From positions 1-37,800 of the forward strand of contig CAMTMC010000001.1 of NCBI GenBank assembly GCA_947073515.1: a stretch of DNA of 37,800 bases. The letters are read 5' to 3'. Of this stretch, positions 1 to 7,365 are shown one piece after another. Position numbers and translations under genes: made by a program. Within the stretch, counting starts at the first letter, position 1, and each line of letters opens with the position of its first letter. A model generated the notes under the pieces. It was not told the origin of the DNA. It searched no databases and worked only from the letters and a program-made list of their open reading frames with translations. This stretch comes from an uncultured bacterium. Lineage in GTDB: Bacteria > Bacillota > Clostridia > Oscillospirales > Oscillospiraceae.

Positions 1-43
1 GCCCCGTTCCTGCCCATGCTAACAGGGTAAAGGAGGGCGGCGG

Positions 44-226
44 ATGATGAGAGAACCGTATTGGGGCCTGTTTTGGTCCACCGGAATGCCGGAGGCATGG
101 CTGATGAGCCGGAGCGGAGAGAGAACTGACGCGGGCCTGAAAATCGAGGGCCCGTGGGGGCTGTCCGGCCCGCCCTCCGGCGTGGAGCCCAGCCCGCCGG
201 AGACCGGAGCCAAGGGTCCCACCTGA
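44..226 (+). CDS. YqzL-like small protein
   Basis: A 60-residue protein with a strong ribosome site (AAAGGAGG at 30-37) in front of two adjacent ATG codons (44 and 47). The N-terminus carries the pattern W-x-LF-x-x-TG-x-P-E-A-W-L (residues 6-20), which I recognise as the YqzL-like family of very small Firmicutes proteins, often encoded between era and recO. The family's function is unknown. The Pro- and Gly-rich C-terminal half is longer than the usual 45-50 residues and looks poorly conserved. The gene upstream lies outside the window. The family call rests on one short motif. Confidence 0.6.
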   Translation: MMREPYWGLFWSTGMPEAWLMSRSGERTDAGLKIEGPWGLSGPPSGVEPSPPETGAKGPT

Positions 227-324
227 AACTAAAGCCGCCCGGCCCGCCGGCGGCCGGCTTGGGCAGCGGGCGCCCGTCCGCTCCAGAAAAACGTGATTAG
301 GCGGCTCGGATACGGCGGAAGGGA

Positions 325-353
325 TTGCATACTGCACAAAGATATGGTACAAT
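325..353 (+). promoter_or_regulatory. Sigma-A promoter of the ROK kinase / epimerase genes
   Basis: TTGCAT at 325-330 and TACAAT at 348-353 with a 17-bp spacer, about 55 bp before the ROK gene start. The rest of 227-407 holds only GC-rich inverted repeats and no gene. Confidence 0.6.
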
Positions 354-407
354 CATCCTGTGACAGTCTCCCACATACACAAATTTGACGGATATAGGAG
401 AATGATT

Positions 408-1787
408 ATGAATCGATTCGGTGTGAACGTAACTTTGAAGCATCCCCCCGTTCTGGACCCGGACTTTATGCCCCTGATGCGCTTTAACCACGCCTTCCTG
501 GAGGGGGCGAAAAAGCCGGTCGGCATCGCCGTGGAGCGGGCGGACGGCCAGATGGCCTCCTGCCACACCTTTATTCACGGCACCCCTGAGATGGCCGAGG
601 CCGACCACTACTATGTCGAGCGGATCGTGAAGACCATCCTGTGGATGAAGGGCGGCTTCAAGGTCTATGTCAGCGGCGACGAGGGCGTCTGTGAGTACCT
701 GAAGTCGGTCTATTGCGCCGGCGGCCAGCAGGAGTTTGACTGGGACTACATGGCCAACGTCTTCGAGCACCCCTTCGAGGTGGTTCTGGTGGACAAGATC
801 CCTGAGGCCAAGGACGCCCCCAAGGCCATCGGCGGCCACTTGGGCGGCTGCCGGATCGGCTTTGACGCCGGCGGCTCCGACCGGAAGGTATCCGCCGTCA
901 TCGACGGCGAGACCGTCTACTCCGAGGAGGTGGTCTGGTTCCCCAAGACCAACTCCGACCCCGACTACCACTATGACGGTATTGTGGCCGCCCTGAAGTC
1001 CGCCGCCGAGCACATGCCCCGGGTAGACGCGGTGGGCGTCAGCTCCGCCGGGGTGTTCATCAACAACCGGACCATGAACGCCTCCCTGTTTTTGAAGGTC
1101 CCCAAGGAGATTTATGACGAGAAGGTCAAGGACATCTATATCCGGGCCATCCGTGACACCTTCGGCGACGTGCCCTACTGCGTCATCAACGACGGCGACG
1201 TGTCCGCCCTGGCCGGGGCCATGAGCCTGAACGACAACAGCGTGCTGGGCATCGCCATGGGCACCAGCGAGGCGGTGGGCTACGTGGACGAGGAGGGCCG
1301 GATCACCGGCTGGCTCAACGAGCTGGCCTTCGTCCCCGTGGACGCCCAGCCCGGCGCTATGCGGGACGAGTGGTCCGGCGACATCGGCTGCGGCGTGAAG
1401 TACTTCTCTCAGGACGGCGTCATCAAGCTGGCCCCCCGGGCGGGGATTGAGCTGGACGAGAGCGCCTCCCCCGCCGAGAAGCTGAAGGCCGTCCAGGCCC
1501 TGATGGCGGAGGACGACCCCCGGGCCGCCCAGGTCTATGAGTCCATTGGCGTCTACCTGGGCCACACCCTGGCCTACTACCACGAGCTCTACGGCTGCCG
1601 CCACGTGCTGCTGCTGGGCCGGGTGATGAGCGGCAAGGGCGGCGACCTGATCCTGGACACCGCCAAAAAGGTGCTGGCCGATGAGTATCCCGAGGTGAGC
1701 GGCAAGATGGTCCCCGAGCTGCCCGACGAGAAGTTCCGCCGGGTGGGCCAGTCCATGGCCGCCGCCAGCCTGCCGGAGATTGTGTAG
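408..1787 (+). CDS. ROK-family sugar kinase, candidate GlcNAc/ManNAc kinase
   Basis: A 459-residue cytoplasmic ASKHA-fold kinase. The start is the ATG at 408, seven bases after AGGAG (396-400); the in-frame ATG at 402 is too close to it. The phosphate-1-type motif GFDAGGSDRK begins near residue 151, the catalytic-Asp motif NDGD is at about 261-264, and GIAMGT and LLLGRVMSG match the later ROK nucleotide-binding segments. About 145 residues precede the kinase core, with no HTH, so it is not a NagC/XylR repressor. The usual ROK zinc signature (CxCGxxGCxE) is absent. The next gene is an AGE-type epimerase, and a lyase and transporter lie nearby, so phosphorylation of GlcNAc (or ManNAc) from sialic acid is the likely role. 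The substrate is inferred from context. Confidence 0.75.
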   Translation: MNRFGVNVTLKHPPVLDPDFMPLMRFNHAFLEGAKKPVGIAVERADGQMASCHTFIHGTPEMAEADHYYVERIVKTILWMKGGFKVYVSGDEGVCEYLKSVYCAGGQQEFDWDYMANVFEHPFEVVLVDKIPEAKDAPKAIGGHLGGCRIGFDAGGSDRKVSAVIDGETVYSEEVVWFPKTNSDPDYHYDGIVAALKSAAEHMPRVDAVGVSSAGVFINNRTMNASLFLKVPKEIYDEKVKDIYIRAIRDTFGDVPYCVINDGDVSALAGAMSLNDNSVLGIAMGTSEAVGYVDEEGRITGWLNELAFVPVDAQPGAMRDEWSGDIGCGVKYFSQDGVIKLAPRAGIELDESASPAEKLKAVQALMAEDDPRAAQVYESIGVYLGHTLAYYHELYGCRHVLLLGRVMSGKGGDLILDTAKKVLADEYPEVSGKMVPELPDEKFRRVGQSMAAASLPEIV

Positions 1788-1861
1788 GGGCGGGTACTAC
1801 CCGCCTGGAGTAAGACACGCGACAATCCGTTTAGCGGTGGGCGGATGATATCCGCCCCTAC
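1784..1861. repeat. Double-hairpin intergenic repeat, copy 1
   Basis: Bounded by GTAGGGGCG and CGCCCCTAC. It contains two hairpins: GGCGGGTA/TACCCGCC, then GGGCGGAT/ATCCGCCC with loop GAT, separated here by about 35 bp. The TAG stop of the ROK gene (1785-1787) lies inside the left end. A second copy lies at 20973-21020. Confidence 0.7.
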
Positions 1862-1884
1862 GAAATAAGAAAAGAGGTCAAACG

Positions 1885-3087
1885 ATGGACCGTCAAAAAT
1901 TGTTGGACGCCCGGGACTGGGTCAAGGGCGAGCTGGAGCGCTCCGCCGCCTTCTGGCTGGAGCGAGGCATGGATCAGGAGCACGGCGGGGTGTACACCTG
2001 CCTGGACCGGAAGGGCGAGATTTACTCCACCGACAAGAGCGTGTGGATGCAGGGCCGGTGCGCCTGGATCTACGCCTTCCTGTGCCACAGCTACGGCGTG
2101 AGGCAGGAGTGGCTGGACGCCTCCAAAAGCTGCCTGGACTTCATGGAGGAGCACTGCTTCAACCACGCCAGCGGCGGCCGGATGTACTTCACCGTCACGG
2201 CGGAAGGGAAACCCCTGCGCCAGCGGCGGTATTACTTCTCCGAGGCCTTCTGCGCCATGGCCAACGCCGAGTATTACGGCGTCACCGGGGACAAGTCCCG
2301 GCTGGAGCGGGCCCGCCAGTGCTACGACCTGTACTGGGATCTGAGCCAGGGCAAGCCCGACCCGGTGGGCATGGGCCCCAAGACCATCGCCGAGACCCGG
2401 ACGGGCCGGGCCTTCGGCACCCCCATGATTATTTTGAATGTCACCGGCGTGCTGCTGCGGACCGACCCGGAGCGGAGGGCCCTCTATGAGGAGCGGGCCC
2501 AGCAGTGCGTGGACGACATCTTCAAATATCACGTGAAGCCCGACCTGAAGTGTACCCTGGAGAACGTGGACGTGGACGGAACCCCCCGGCTGTACTACAC
2601 CGAGGGCCGTGTGGTCAACCCCGGCCACGATATTGAGGGCGTCTGGTTCCTGCTGGAGCACGCCCAGCGTACCGGGGACAGGGAGCTGGTGAAAAAAGCC
2701 GCCCAGATGTTCGACTGGGCCATCGCCGCCGGCTGGGACAGCGAGTACGGCGGGCTGCTGTACTTCACCGACTGCCTGGGCAAGCCCCCCGAGGCCTATG
2801 AGCACGACATGAAGCTGTGGTGGCCCCATAACGAGATCCTCATCGCCTCCATGATGCTCTACCGGGACACCGGGGACGAGAAGTATCTGGACTGGTTCTA
2901 CAAGACCCTGGACTACTGCAAGGCCCGCTTCGCCGACCCGGAGTATGGCGAGTGGTACGGCTACCTCCGCCGGGACGGCCTGCCCACGCAGCCCAGCACC
3001 AAGGGCAGCACCTTTAAGGGGCCCTTCCATATGCCCCGGAGCATGATCCTGGTGGACAAGCTGATCGGAGAGGTTTTAGGGGAATAA
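1885..3087 (+). CDS. AGE-family epimerase (N-acylglucosamine 2-epimerase type)
   Basis: A 400-residue protein, the usual length for the AGE/renin-binding-protein (alpha/alpha)6-barrel family, which interconverts ManNAc and GlcNAc. The two catalytic histidines of the family can be placed: His248 in NPGHDIEG and His382 in GPFHMPR. A further WWPHNE motif lines the expected pocket. It follows the ROK kinase and precedes the RpiR regulator, with lyase and anomerase genes a few kb on. With NanA producing ManNAc, this enzyme would give GlcNAc for the kinase, as in Bacteroides fragilis. A cellobiose or mannose epimerase of the same fold cannot be excluded from sequence alone. Confidence 0.85.
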   Translation: MDRQKLLDARDWVKGELERSAAFWLERGMDQEHGGVYTCLDRKGEIYSTDKSVWMQGRCAWIYAFLCHSYGVRQEWLDASKSCLDFMEEHCFNHASGGRMYFTVTAEGKPLRQRRYYFSEAFCAMANAEYYGVTGDKSRLERARQCYDLYWDLSQGKPDPVGMGPKTIAETRTGRAFGTPMIILNVTGVLLRTDPERRALYEERAQQCVDDIFKYHVKPDLKCTLENVDVDGTPRLYYTEGRVVNPGHDIEGVWFLLEHAQRTGDRELVKKAAQMFDWAIAAGWDSEYGGLLYFTDCLGKPPEAYEHDMKLWWPHNEILIASMMLYRDTGDEKYLDWFYKTLDYCKARFADPEYGEWYGYLRRDGLPTQPSTKGSTFKGPFHMPRSMILVDKLIGEVLGE

Positions 3088-3093
3088 AAATAC

Positions 3094-3119
3094 AGGGGCC
3101 GCCGGTTTCGGCGGCCCCT
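3094..3119. terminator. Stem-loop after the epimerase gene
   Basis: A perfect 10-bp stem (AGGGGCCGCC/GGCGGCCCCT, loop GGTTTC) seven bases after the epimerase stop. There is no T-run on the + strand, but a run of A/T on its left would give one on the - strand. It may be a partial terminator or an mRNA 3'-end stabiliser. Confidence 0.4.
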
Positions 3120-3161
3120 ATGTGAGGATATCCGCCTGTCGGGCGGAACCGGAGGTGCGGT

Positions 3162-4016
3162 GTGGAGAAGAATATCCTGGCCCTGATGCTGCGAAAATAC
3201 GACAGCTTTACCCGCTCTGAGCGGAAGATCGCCGACTATGTGCTGGAGCACCAGCAGGAGACCCAGTGCATCAGCATCACCGACCTGAGCGGGGAGTGCG
3301 GGGTGGCGGTGTCCACGATATCGCTGTTCTGCCGGAAGCTGAAGCTGGCCGGCTTCAACGATTTCAAGCTGGAGCTGGCCCGGGCGGCCCTGCCTGACGG
3401 GGCGAACGTGAGCCAGCTGGCGGGGGAGATCCTCCCGGAGGACTCGGCGGGGATGGTGATGGGCAAGGTGCTGCGGGCCATCCAGGATGAGCTGGGCAAC
3501 GCCTACCATATGCTGTCCGACGCCGCCGTCACCCGGGCGGTGGACCTGCTCCAGAGGGCGGGACAGGTGCTCTGCCTGGGCCAGGGCAACCACGCCGTGG
3601 TGGCCCTGGCGGCCTGGGCGCAGTTCGCCGCCGCCAGCGCCAAATTCAAAACCATCCAGGATTCCCACATGCAGACGGTGGCGCTGTCCACGTTAAACAG
3701 GGAGGACGCGGTGCTGTATTTCTCATACTCCGGGGCCACCCACGAGGTGCTGGAGGCGGCGGAGCTGATCCGGACCCGGGGGGCCAAGCTGATCCTGGTC
3801 ACCCGGTATCTCAACTCCCCGGCCAGCGCCTACGCCGACACCGTGCTACTGTGCGGCCCCAACGAGCAGCCCTTCCAGTTTGGCTCCTCGGCGGCGCTGG
3901 TGGCGCAGCTCTACGTGGTGGAGGTGCTGCTCAGCGAGTTTATCCGGCGGGACCCGGAGGCGGCGGAGCGCAACCGCCAGTCGGTGGGCAAGGCGCTGAC
4001 CCAGAAGTGTGTGTAG
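3162..4016 (+). CDS. MurR/RpiR-family transcriptional regulator
   Basis: A 284-residue regulator starting at GTG 3162 behind GGAGG (3151-3155). The N-terminal 75 residues form an RpiR-type HTH: TRSERKIADYVLEH, then ITDLSGECGVAVSTISLFCR as the helix-turn-helix. Residues of about 120-260 form a SIS sugar-phosphate-binding domain (CLGQGNHAVVALAAW; YFSYSGATHEVLEAAELI; AKLILVTRY). Family members sense amino-sugar phosphates (GlcNAc-6P, ManNAc-6P, MurNAc-6P), so it is the obvious local regulator of the sialic acid genes. Candidate operators lie before the transporter operon at 5742-5798. Confidence 0.88.
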   Translation: MEKNILALMLRKYDSFTRSERKIADYVLEHQQETQCISITDLSGECGVAVSTISLFCRKLKLAGFNDFKLELARAALPDGANVSQLAGEILPEDSAGMVMGKVLRAIQDELGNAYHMLSDAAVTRAVDLLQRAGQVLCLGQGNHAVVALAAWAQFAAASAKFKTIQDSHMQTVALSTLNREDAVLYFSYSGATHEVLEAAELIRTRGAKLILVTRYLNSPASAYADTVLLCGPNEQPFQFGSSAALVAQLYVVEVLLSEFIRRDPEAAERNRQSVGKALTQKCV

Positions 4017-4025
4017 GAGGGGGAC

Positions 4026-4670
4026 ATGGGCGGATTTTTTAACCCGGAGAAGGGCATCTGGGCCTTTCTCAGCTGGATGGTGGATATTTTTGGCCTGTCC
4101 CTCCTGTGGGCCGCCCTGTGTATGCCGGTGGTGACCATCGGCCCGGCCACGGCGGCGCTGTACTACACGGTGGTTAAGTGTGTGCGCAAGCAGGAAAACG
4201 GGGCCTTTGGCGTCTACCTGCGCTCCTTCCGGAGCAACCTGAAAACCGGCCTGAAAGCGACCCTGATCGCCCTGCCGCCGGCGGTAATCCTGGTGGCTGC
4301 CCATCTGGTCTCCCGCTGGTACGGCACCCGGGCGGGCGGGCTGCTCTATGTGATGTATGTGGCCCAGTACTTTGTCCTGTTTATCCCGGCGGGGGTGCTG
4401 TGCTGGCTGTTCCCCCTGCTGGGCCGGTTTGAGTACCAGGTAAGGGACCTGTTCCGCACCGCCTTCCAGCTCACGCTGGCCCACCTGCCCAGCACGGTGG
4501 CCGTGGTGGTGCTGACCGCCCAGGCCGCCGCGTTCTGCGCCGCCTTCTGGTGGCCGGTGCTGTTCATGCCGGCGGTTGTCACGCTGCTGGACTCCCTGTT
4601 CACAGAGCGGGTGTTCCGCAAATACGCCCCGGAATTGGAGGGGAAAGGGCCGGAGGACGCCGTGGAATGA
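4026..4670 (+). CDS. YesL-family (DUF624) membrane protein
   Basis: A 214-residue polytopic membrane protein with about five or six hydrophobic segments. The start is ATG 4026 directly behind AGGAGGGGG. The N-terminal motif FFNPEKGIWAFLSWMVDIFGLSLLW fits the YesL/DUF624 family, in shorter form F-x-NPE-x-G-x-W-x-F. These proteins are common beside carbohydrate ABC transporters in Firmicutes; their biochemical role is not established. Only 9 bp separate it from the RpiR gene, so the two are probably co-transcribed. Confidence 0.8.
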   Translation: MGGFFNPEKGIWAFLSWMVDIFGLSLLWAALCMPVVTIGPATAALYYTVVKCVRKQENGAFGVYLRSFRSNLKTGLKATLIALPPAVILVAAHLVSRWYGTRAGGLLYVMYVAQYFVLFIPAGVLCWLFPLLGRFEYQVRDLFRTAFQLTLAHLPSTVAVVVLTAQAAAFCAAFWWPVLFMPAVVTLLDSLFTERVFRKYAPELEGKGPEDAVE

Positions 4671-4754
4671 CGCCTTTGAATTCAAAACGGCGGCCATTCC
4701 CCCAAAAAAAGAGTTGTTTTTCGGTGGACGTATGTTATCATAGGCCGGCCGTGA

Positions 4755-4862
4755 GCGGTACAACAGGATTATTTCACAAACTGCCTGAAAGAGTACAAGA
4801 TGGAGTTTCACCGGGCCATGGAAGTGGTGTGCGAGGAGTTTGAGGTGGTGTACAAGCCGTAA
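4755..4862 (+). pseudogene. Short open frame without start, possible 3' gene remnant
   Basis: A 35-codon open frame between a TGA (4752) and a TAA (4860) has normal-looking protein composition (charged, ending in EEFEVVYKP) but no start codon or ribosome site near its beginning. It could be the surviving C-terminus of a deleted gene; I cannot name the family. A weak promoter-like TTGTTT-16-TATCAT lies just upstream (about 4713-4740). The rest of 4671-4898 holds nothing else I can recognise. Confidence 0.25.
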
Positions 4863-4898
4863 GGCGGTACCGACACATCTGCCTGGAGGGACAGCAAA

Positions 4899-4932
4899 GG
4901 GCAAGGCAAACCGTTGGCGGCCTGCCTTGCCC
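4899..4932 (-). terminator. Stem-loop downstream of the SGNH gene
   Basis: A perfect 10-bp stem, GGGCAAGGCA (4899-4908) with TGCCTTGCCC (4923-4932), 20 bp past the SGNH stop. On the - strand it is followed by TTTGCTG, so it is at best a weak intrinsic terminator. Confidence 0.45.
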
Positions 4933-4952
4933 GTCCCGCCTGAGGCGCTGTT

Positions 4953-5606
4953 TTATGGAATCAGCTTGGGCACTTCCTGGGCCAGCATCCGGGCCAGCTG
5001 GCCGTGGCCCTTCCTGGTCAGGTGCATCCCGTCCACGGCGTTGAACTCGCAGTCCTTGGCGTCCAGGAAATGGGCGCCCACCAGCCGGGCGGATTTTTCC
5101 AGGTACCGGGGCAGCTCCCGGGATTTCTCCAGGCAGCCCCTGCCCATGGGGACGCCGCACTCGGCCCGCTCCATCTCCGGACGGATGGGGGGCGGGCAGA
5201 CGATCAGGATATTGGGGCCGTGATCCCCCCAGCAGTCCACGCTCTGGGCCTTGCGGGCCAGCCGCTCCATGCCGATGGCGATGCAGGCGGCGTTGGCCCC
5301 CAGCCGCTCCTTGGTGTCGTTGGTGCCCAGCATGATAACCAGCAGGTCCACCACCTCGTGGCTTTTCAGCAGGGAGTAGAGCACGGTGAGGGCGTCCATG
5401 GTCTCGTGGAGGGGGTCGGGGAAGACGGTGGTGCGGCCGGACAGCCCCTCCTCGGTCACCAGATAGCCAGGGCCCAGGGCCTTTTGCAGCAAGCAGGTCC
5501 AGCGCTCGTCTTCGTTGAAGCGGATCCCGCCATCGGCGCAGTCGGCGGGGTCGGCGCAGTAGCCGTGGGTATTGGAGTCGCCAAGGCAGAGGACATGTTT
5601 TTTCAC
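4953..5606 (-). CDS. SGNH/GDSL-type esterase, cytoplasmic
   Basis: A 217-residue hydrolase with all four SGNH blocks: GDSNTHG (nucleophile Ser11), GLSGRTT (Gly57), LGTND (Asn96) and DGMH (Asp192, His195). GTG start at 5606 behind AAAGGACGGGAG. There is no signal peptide, so it acts inside the cell. The family resembles multifunctional arylesterase / acyl-CoA thioesterase I. It is transcribed divergently from the sialic acid transporter operon and shares its AT-rich control region. Removal of O-acetyl groups from imported sialic acid is a reasonable guess, but it does not resemble any specific NanS enough to say so. Confidence 0.82.
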   Translation of the reverse strand: MKKHVLCLGDSNTHGYCADPADCADGGIRFNEDERWTCLLQKALGPGYLVTEEGLSGRTTVFPDPLHETMDALTVLYSLLKSHEVVDLLVIMLGTNDTKERLGANAACIAIGMERLARKAQSVDCWGDHGPNILIVCPPPIRPEMERAECGVPMGRGCLEKSRELPRYLEKSARLVGAHFLDAKDCEFNAVDGMHLTRKGHGQLARMLAQEVPKLIP

Positions 5607-5664
5607 GGTTGCTCCCGTCCTTTCTAGTTTGGGATGATCTGGGAAATGCCCCGTATATTGTTAG

Positions 5665-5690
5665 ATTATCAGAAAAAATTTGTTTGTCAA
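5665..5690 (-). promoter_or_regulatory. Candidate promoter of the SGNH gene
   Basis: On the - strand TTGACA (complement of 5685-5690) is followed by GATAAT (complement of 5665-5670). The 14-bp spacing is shorter than ideal; TAATCT with 16 bp is an alternative. Confidence 0.35.
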
Positions 5691-5741
5691 GGCAAATGAT
5701 TTCGATTTTTCAGCGACAGATAAGTGCAAATTGCATAAAAA

Positions 5742-5798
5742 ACGAAATTATTTTTGTTTATTTCACTAAAATTACCAATCTTTCGAAAATTTTTTCGA
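5742..5798. promoter_or_regulatory. Candidate RpiR-type operators
   Basis: A perfect dyad TCGAAAA-TT-TTTTCGA occupies 5783-5798, seven bases before the -35 box of the transporter operon. A weaker relative, ACGAAATTATTTTTGT, lies at 5742-5757. RpiR-family operators are commonly A/T-rich GAAA...TTTC dyads. Assignment to the RpiR protein encoded at 3162 is inference. Confidence 0.45.
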
Positions 5799-5804
5799 TT
5801 ATGA

Positions 5805-5833
5805 TTGACAGATGCTTCCTATCCTTGTATAAT
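5805..5833 (+). promoter_or_regulatory. Consensus sigma-A promoter of the sialic acid transporter operon
   Basis: TTGACA (5805-5810), 17-bp spacer, TATAAT (5828-5833): both boxes perfect. It lies about 60 bp upstream of the solute-binding protein start. Such a strong core promoter next to a dyad suggests tight repression. Confidence 0.85.
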
Positions 5834-5893
5834 TTACACAGCGAGCATAGGCTTGCGAAGTCATTTTTTTGTGATATTAAAGGAGGATACACA

Positions 5894-7261
5894 ATGAAGA
5901 TGAAGAAAATTCTTGCTGGCGCCGTGGCCGCTGCCATGGCTCTGTCGCTGGCCGCCTGTGGCGGCGGCGGTACGACCAGCGGCTCCGGCGCCGGAAGCTC
6001 TGGCGCCGCGAATTCCGGCGCCGCCAGCTCCGGCGGCTCCAGCAGCAGCACGAACGAGCCCGCCGGCAGCGACCTGACCGCCAGCCTGAAGCTGGCCACC
6101 TACCCCGTGGGAGATATGACCAACGAGGCCGTGGTCAAGGACCTGATCGCCGACTTCAACAAGGTGTACCCCAACGTGAAGATCGAGCCCATGTACCTGG
6201 ACTATAGCAACGGCGACCAGACCGTCAACGGCATGATCGAGGGCAACGCCGCCCCCGACCTGATCTTCGAGGGCCCCGAGCGCCTGGTGGCCAACTGGGG
6301 CGCCAAGGGCCTGCTGGTGGATCTGAAGGATCTGCTGCCCGCCGGTACTTATGACGTGACCACCAGCTCCTGCACCAGCGCCGACGGCGCCATGTATGAG
6401 CTGCCCGTCTGCCAGACCGCCCACTGCATGGGCATCAACAAGGACCTCTTCACGGAGGCCGGCGCCATGCAGTACATCAACGAGGACACCCACACCTGGA
6501 AGTCCACCGCTGACTTCCTGAAGGCCATTGAGGCTGTCGCCGCGATCCATCCCCAGGTGGGCGTGGTCTTCTGCGGCGGCCAGGGCGGCGACCAGGGCAA
6601 CCGGGCCCTCGTCACCAACATGTACGGCGGCCAGTACACCAACTCCGACTTCACCCGCTACACCGCCAACTGCGACGAGAACGTCAAGGCCCTCCAGGCC
6701 CTGGTGGACGTGAACGGTATCGAGTTCGACCCCGGCATCGTGGGCAGCGACGAGATCAACCTGTTCTGTAACGGCACCCTGGCCATGGCCACCTGCTGGA
6801 ACGTGGGCGCCGCCAAGAGCGACACCCAGGGCGGCACCGCCAACTTCGAGATCTTCCCCGTGGCCTTCCCCACCGAGTCCGGTGACCCTGTCCTCCAGGG
6901 CGGCATCTGGGGCTTCGGCATCTTCGACAACGGCGACCAGGCCAAGATCGACGCCGCCAAGGCCTTCGTGAAGTTCATGACCGAGGACGAGGCTCAGTAC
7001 TCCAAGCTCGTTGAGGCCACCGGCTACTGGGCTACCCGTGACGTGTCCGGCCTGTACGCGGGCAATGAGATCATGACCGAGTACGGCAAGCTGGTTCCCT
7101 TCATGGGCCCCTACTATCAGATCACCCTGGGCTGGCCCGAGGCCCGCACCGCTTGGTGGAACGCCCTGCAGCGCATCGGCGCCGGCGGCGACGTGAAGAC
7201 CGAGCTGGACGCCTTCGCCGCTGAGGCCAACGCCGCGGCTGAGGCCGCCGAGGCCGCCTAA
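5894..7261 (+). CDS. Sugar ABC transporter solute-binding lipoprotein
   Basis: A 455-residue extracellular solute-binding protein (family 1). The start is ATG 5894 behind AAAGGAGG; longer in-frame extension would run through the promoter. The lipoprotein signal ends in the lipobox LSLAAC (lipidated Cys22), followed by a Gly/Ser-rich linker to about residue 55. The mature domain has features of carbohydrate-binding members (DLIFEGPERLVANWGAKGLL; WGFGIFDN; late Trp-rich segment WPEARTAWW). It is the first gene of the operon with two permeases, NanQ and NanA, so N-acetylneuraminate is the likely ligand. The C-terminus ends in an Ala/Glu repeat. Confidence 0.88.
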   Translation: MKMKKILAGAVAAAMALSLAACGGGGTTSGSGAGSSGAANSGAASSGGSSSSTNEPAGSDLTASLKLATYPVGDMTNEAVVKDLIADFNKVYPNVKIEPMYLDYSNGDQTVNGMIEGNAAPDLIFEGPERLVANWGAKGLLVDLKDLLPAGTYDVTTSSCTSADGAMYELPVCQTAHCMGINKDLFTEAGAMQYINEDTHTWKSTADFLKAIEAVAAIHPQVGVVFCGGQGGDQGNRALVTNMYGGQYTNSDFTRYTANCDENVKALQALVDVNGIEFDPGIVGSDEINLFCNGTLAMATCWNVGAAKSDTQGGTANFEIFPVAFPTESGDPVLQGGIWGFGIFDNGDQAKIDAAKAFVKFMTEDEAQYSKLVEATGYWATRDVSGLYAGNEIMTEYGKLVPFMGPYYQITLGWPEARTAWWNALQRIGAGGDVKTELDAFAAEANAAAEAAEAA

Positions 7262-7296
7262 GGCTGACCGCAAAATTCTAATCCTTTAGAGTAATG

Positions 7297-7332
7297 CGCG
7301 TCCTCCCTGCGTGACCGCGCGGGGAGGGCGCG
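7297..7332 (+). other. Hairpin between binding protein and first permease
   Basis: An 11-bp stem (CGCGTCCTCCC 7297-7307 with GGGAGGGCGCG 7322-7332, one G-U pair) in the 104-bp gap. Hairpins here commonly protect the upstream mRNA segment, so that the binding protein is made in excess over the permeases. It is followed by TTCTCTTAATT, so partial termination is also possible. Confidence 0.5.
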
Positions 7333-7365
7333 TTCTCTTAATTCCGAGCCAATCAAGAGAGGGGG

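Noticed and set aside
408-1787. ROK gene as a NagC/XylR-type repressor
   Set aside because: There is no helix-turn-helix in the N-terminal extension.
5861-7273. A 470-codon open frame on the - strand opposite the solute-binding protein
   Set aside because: It mirrors the codon structure of a GC-rich gene, has a Val/Gly/His-rich composition and no ribosome site.
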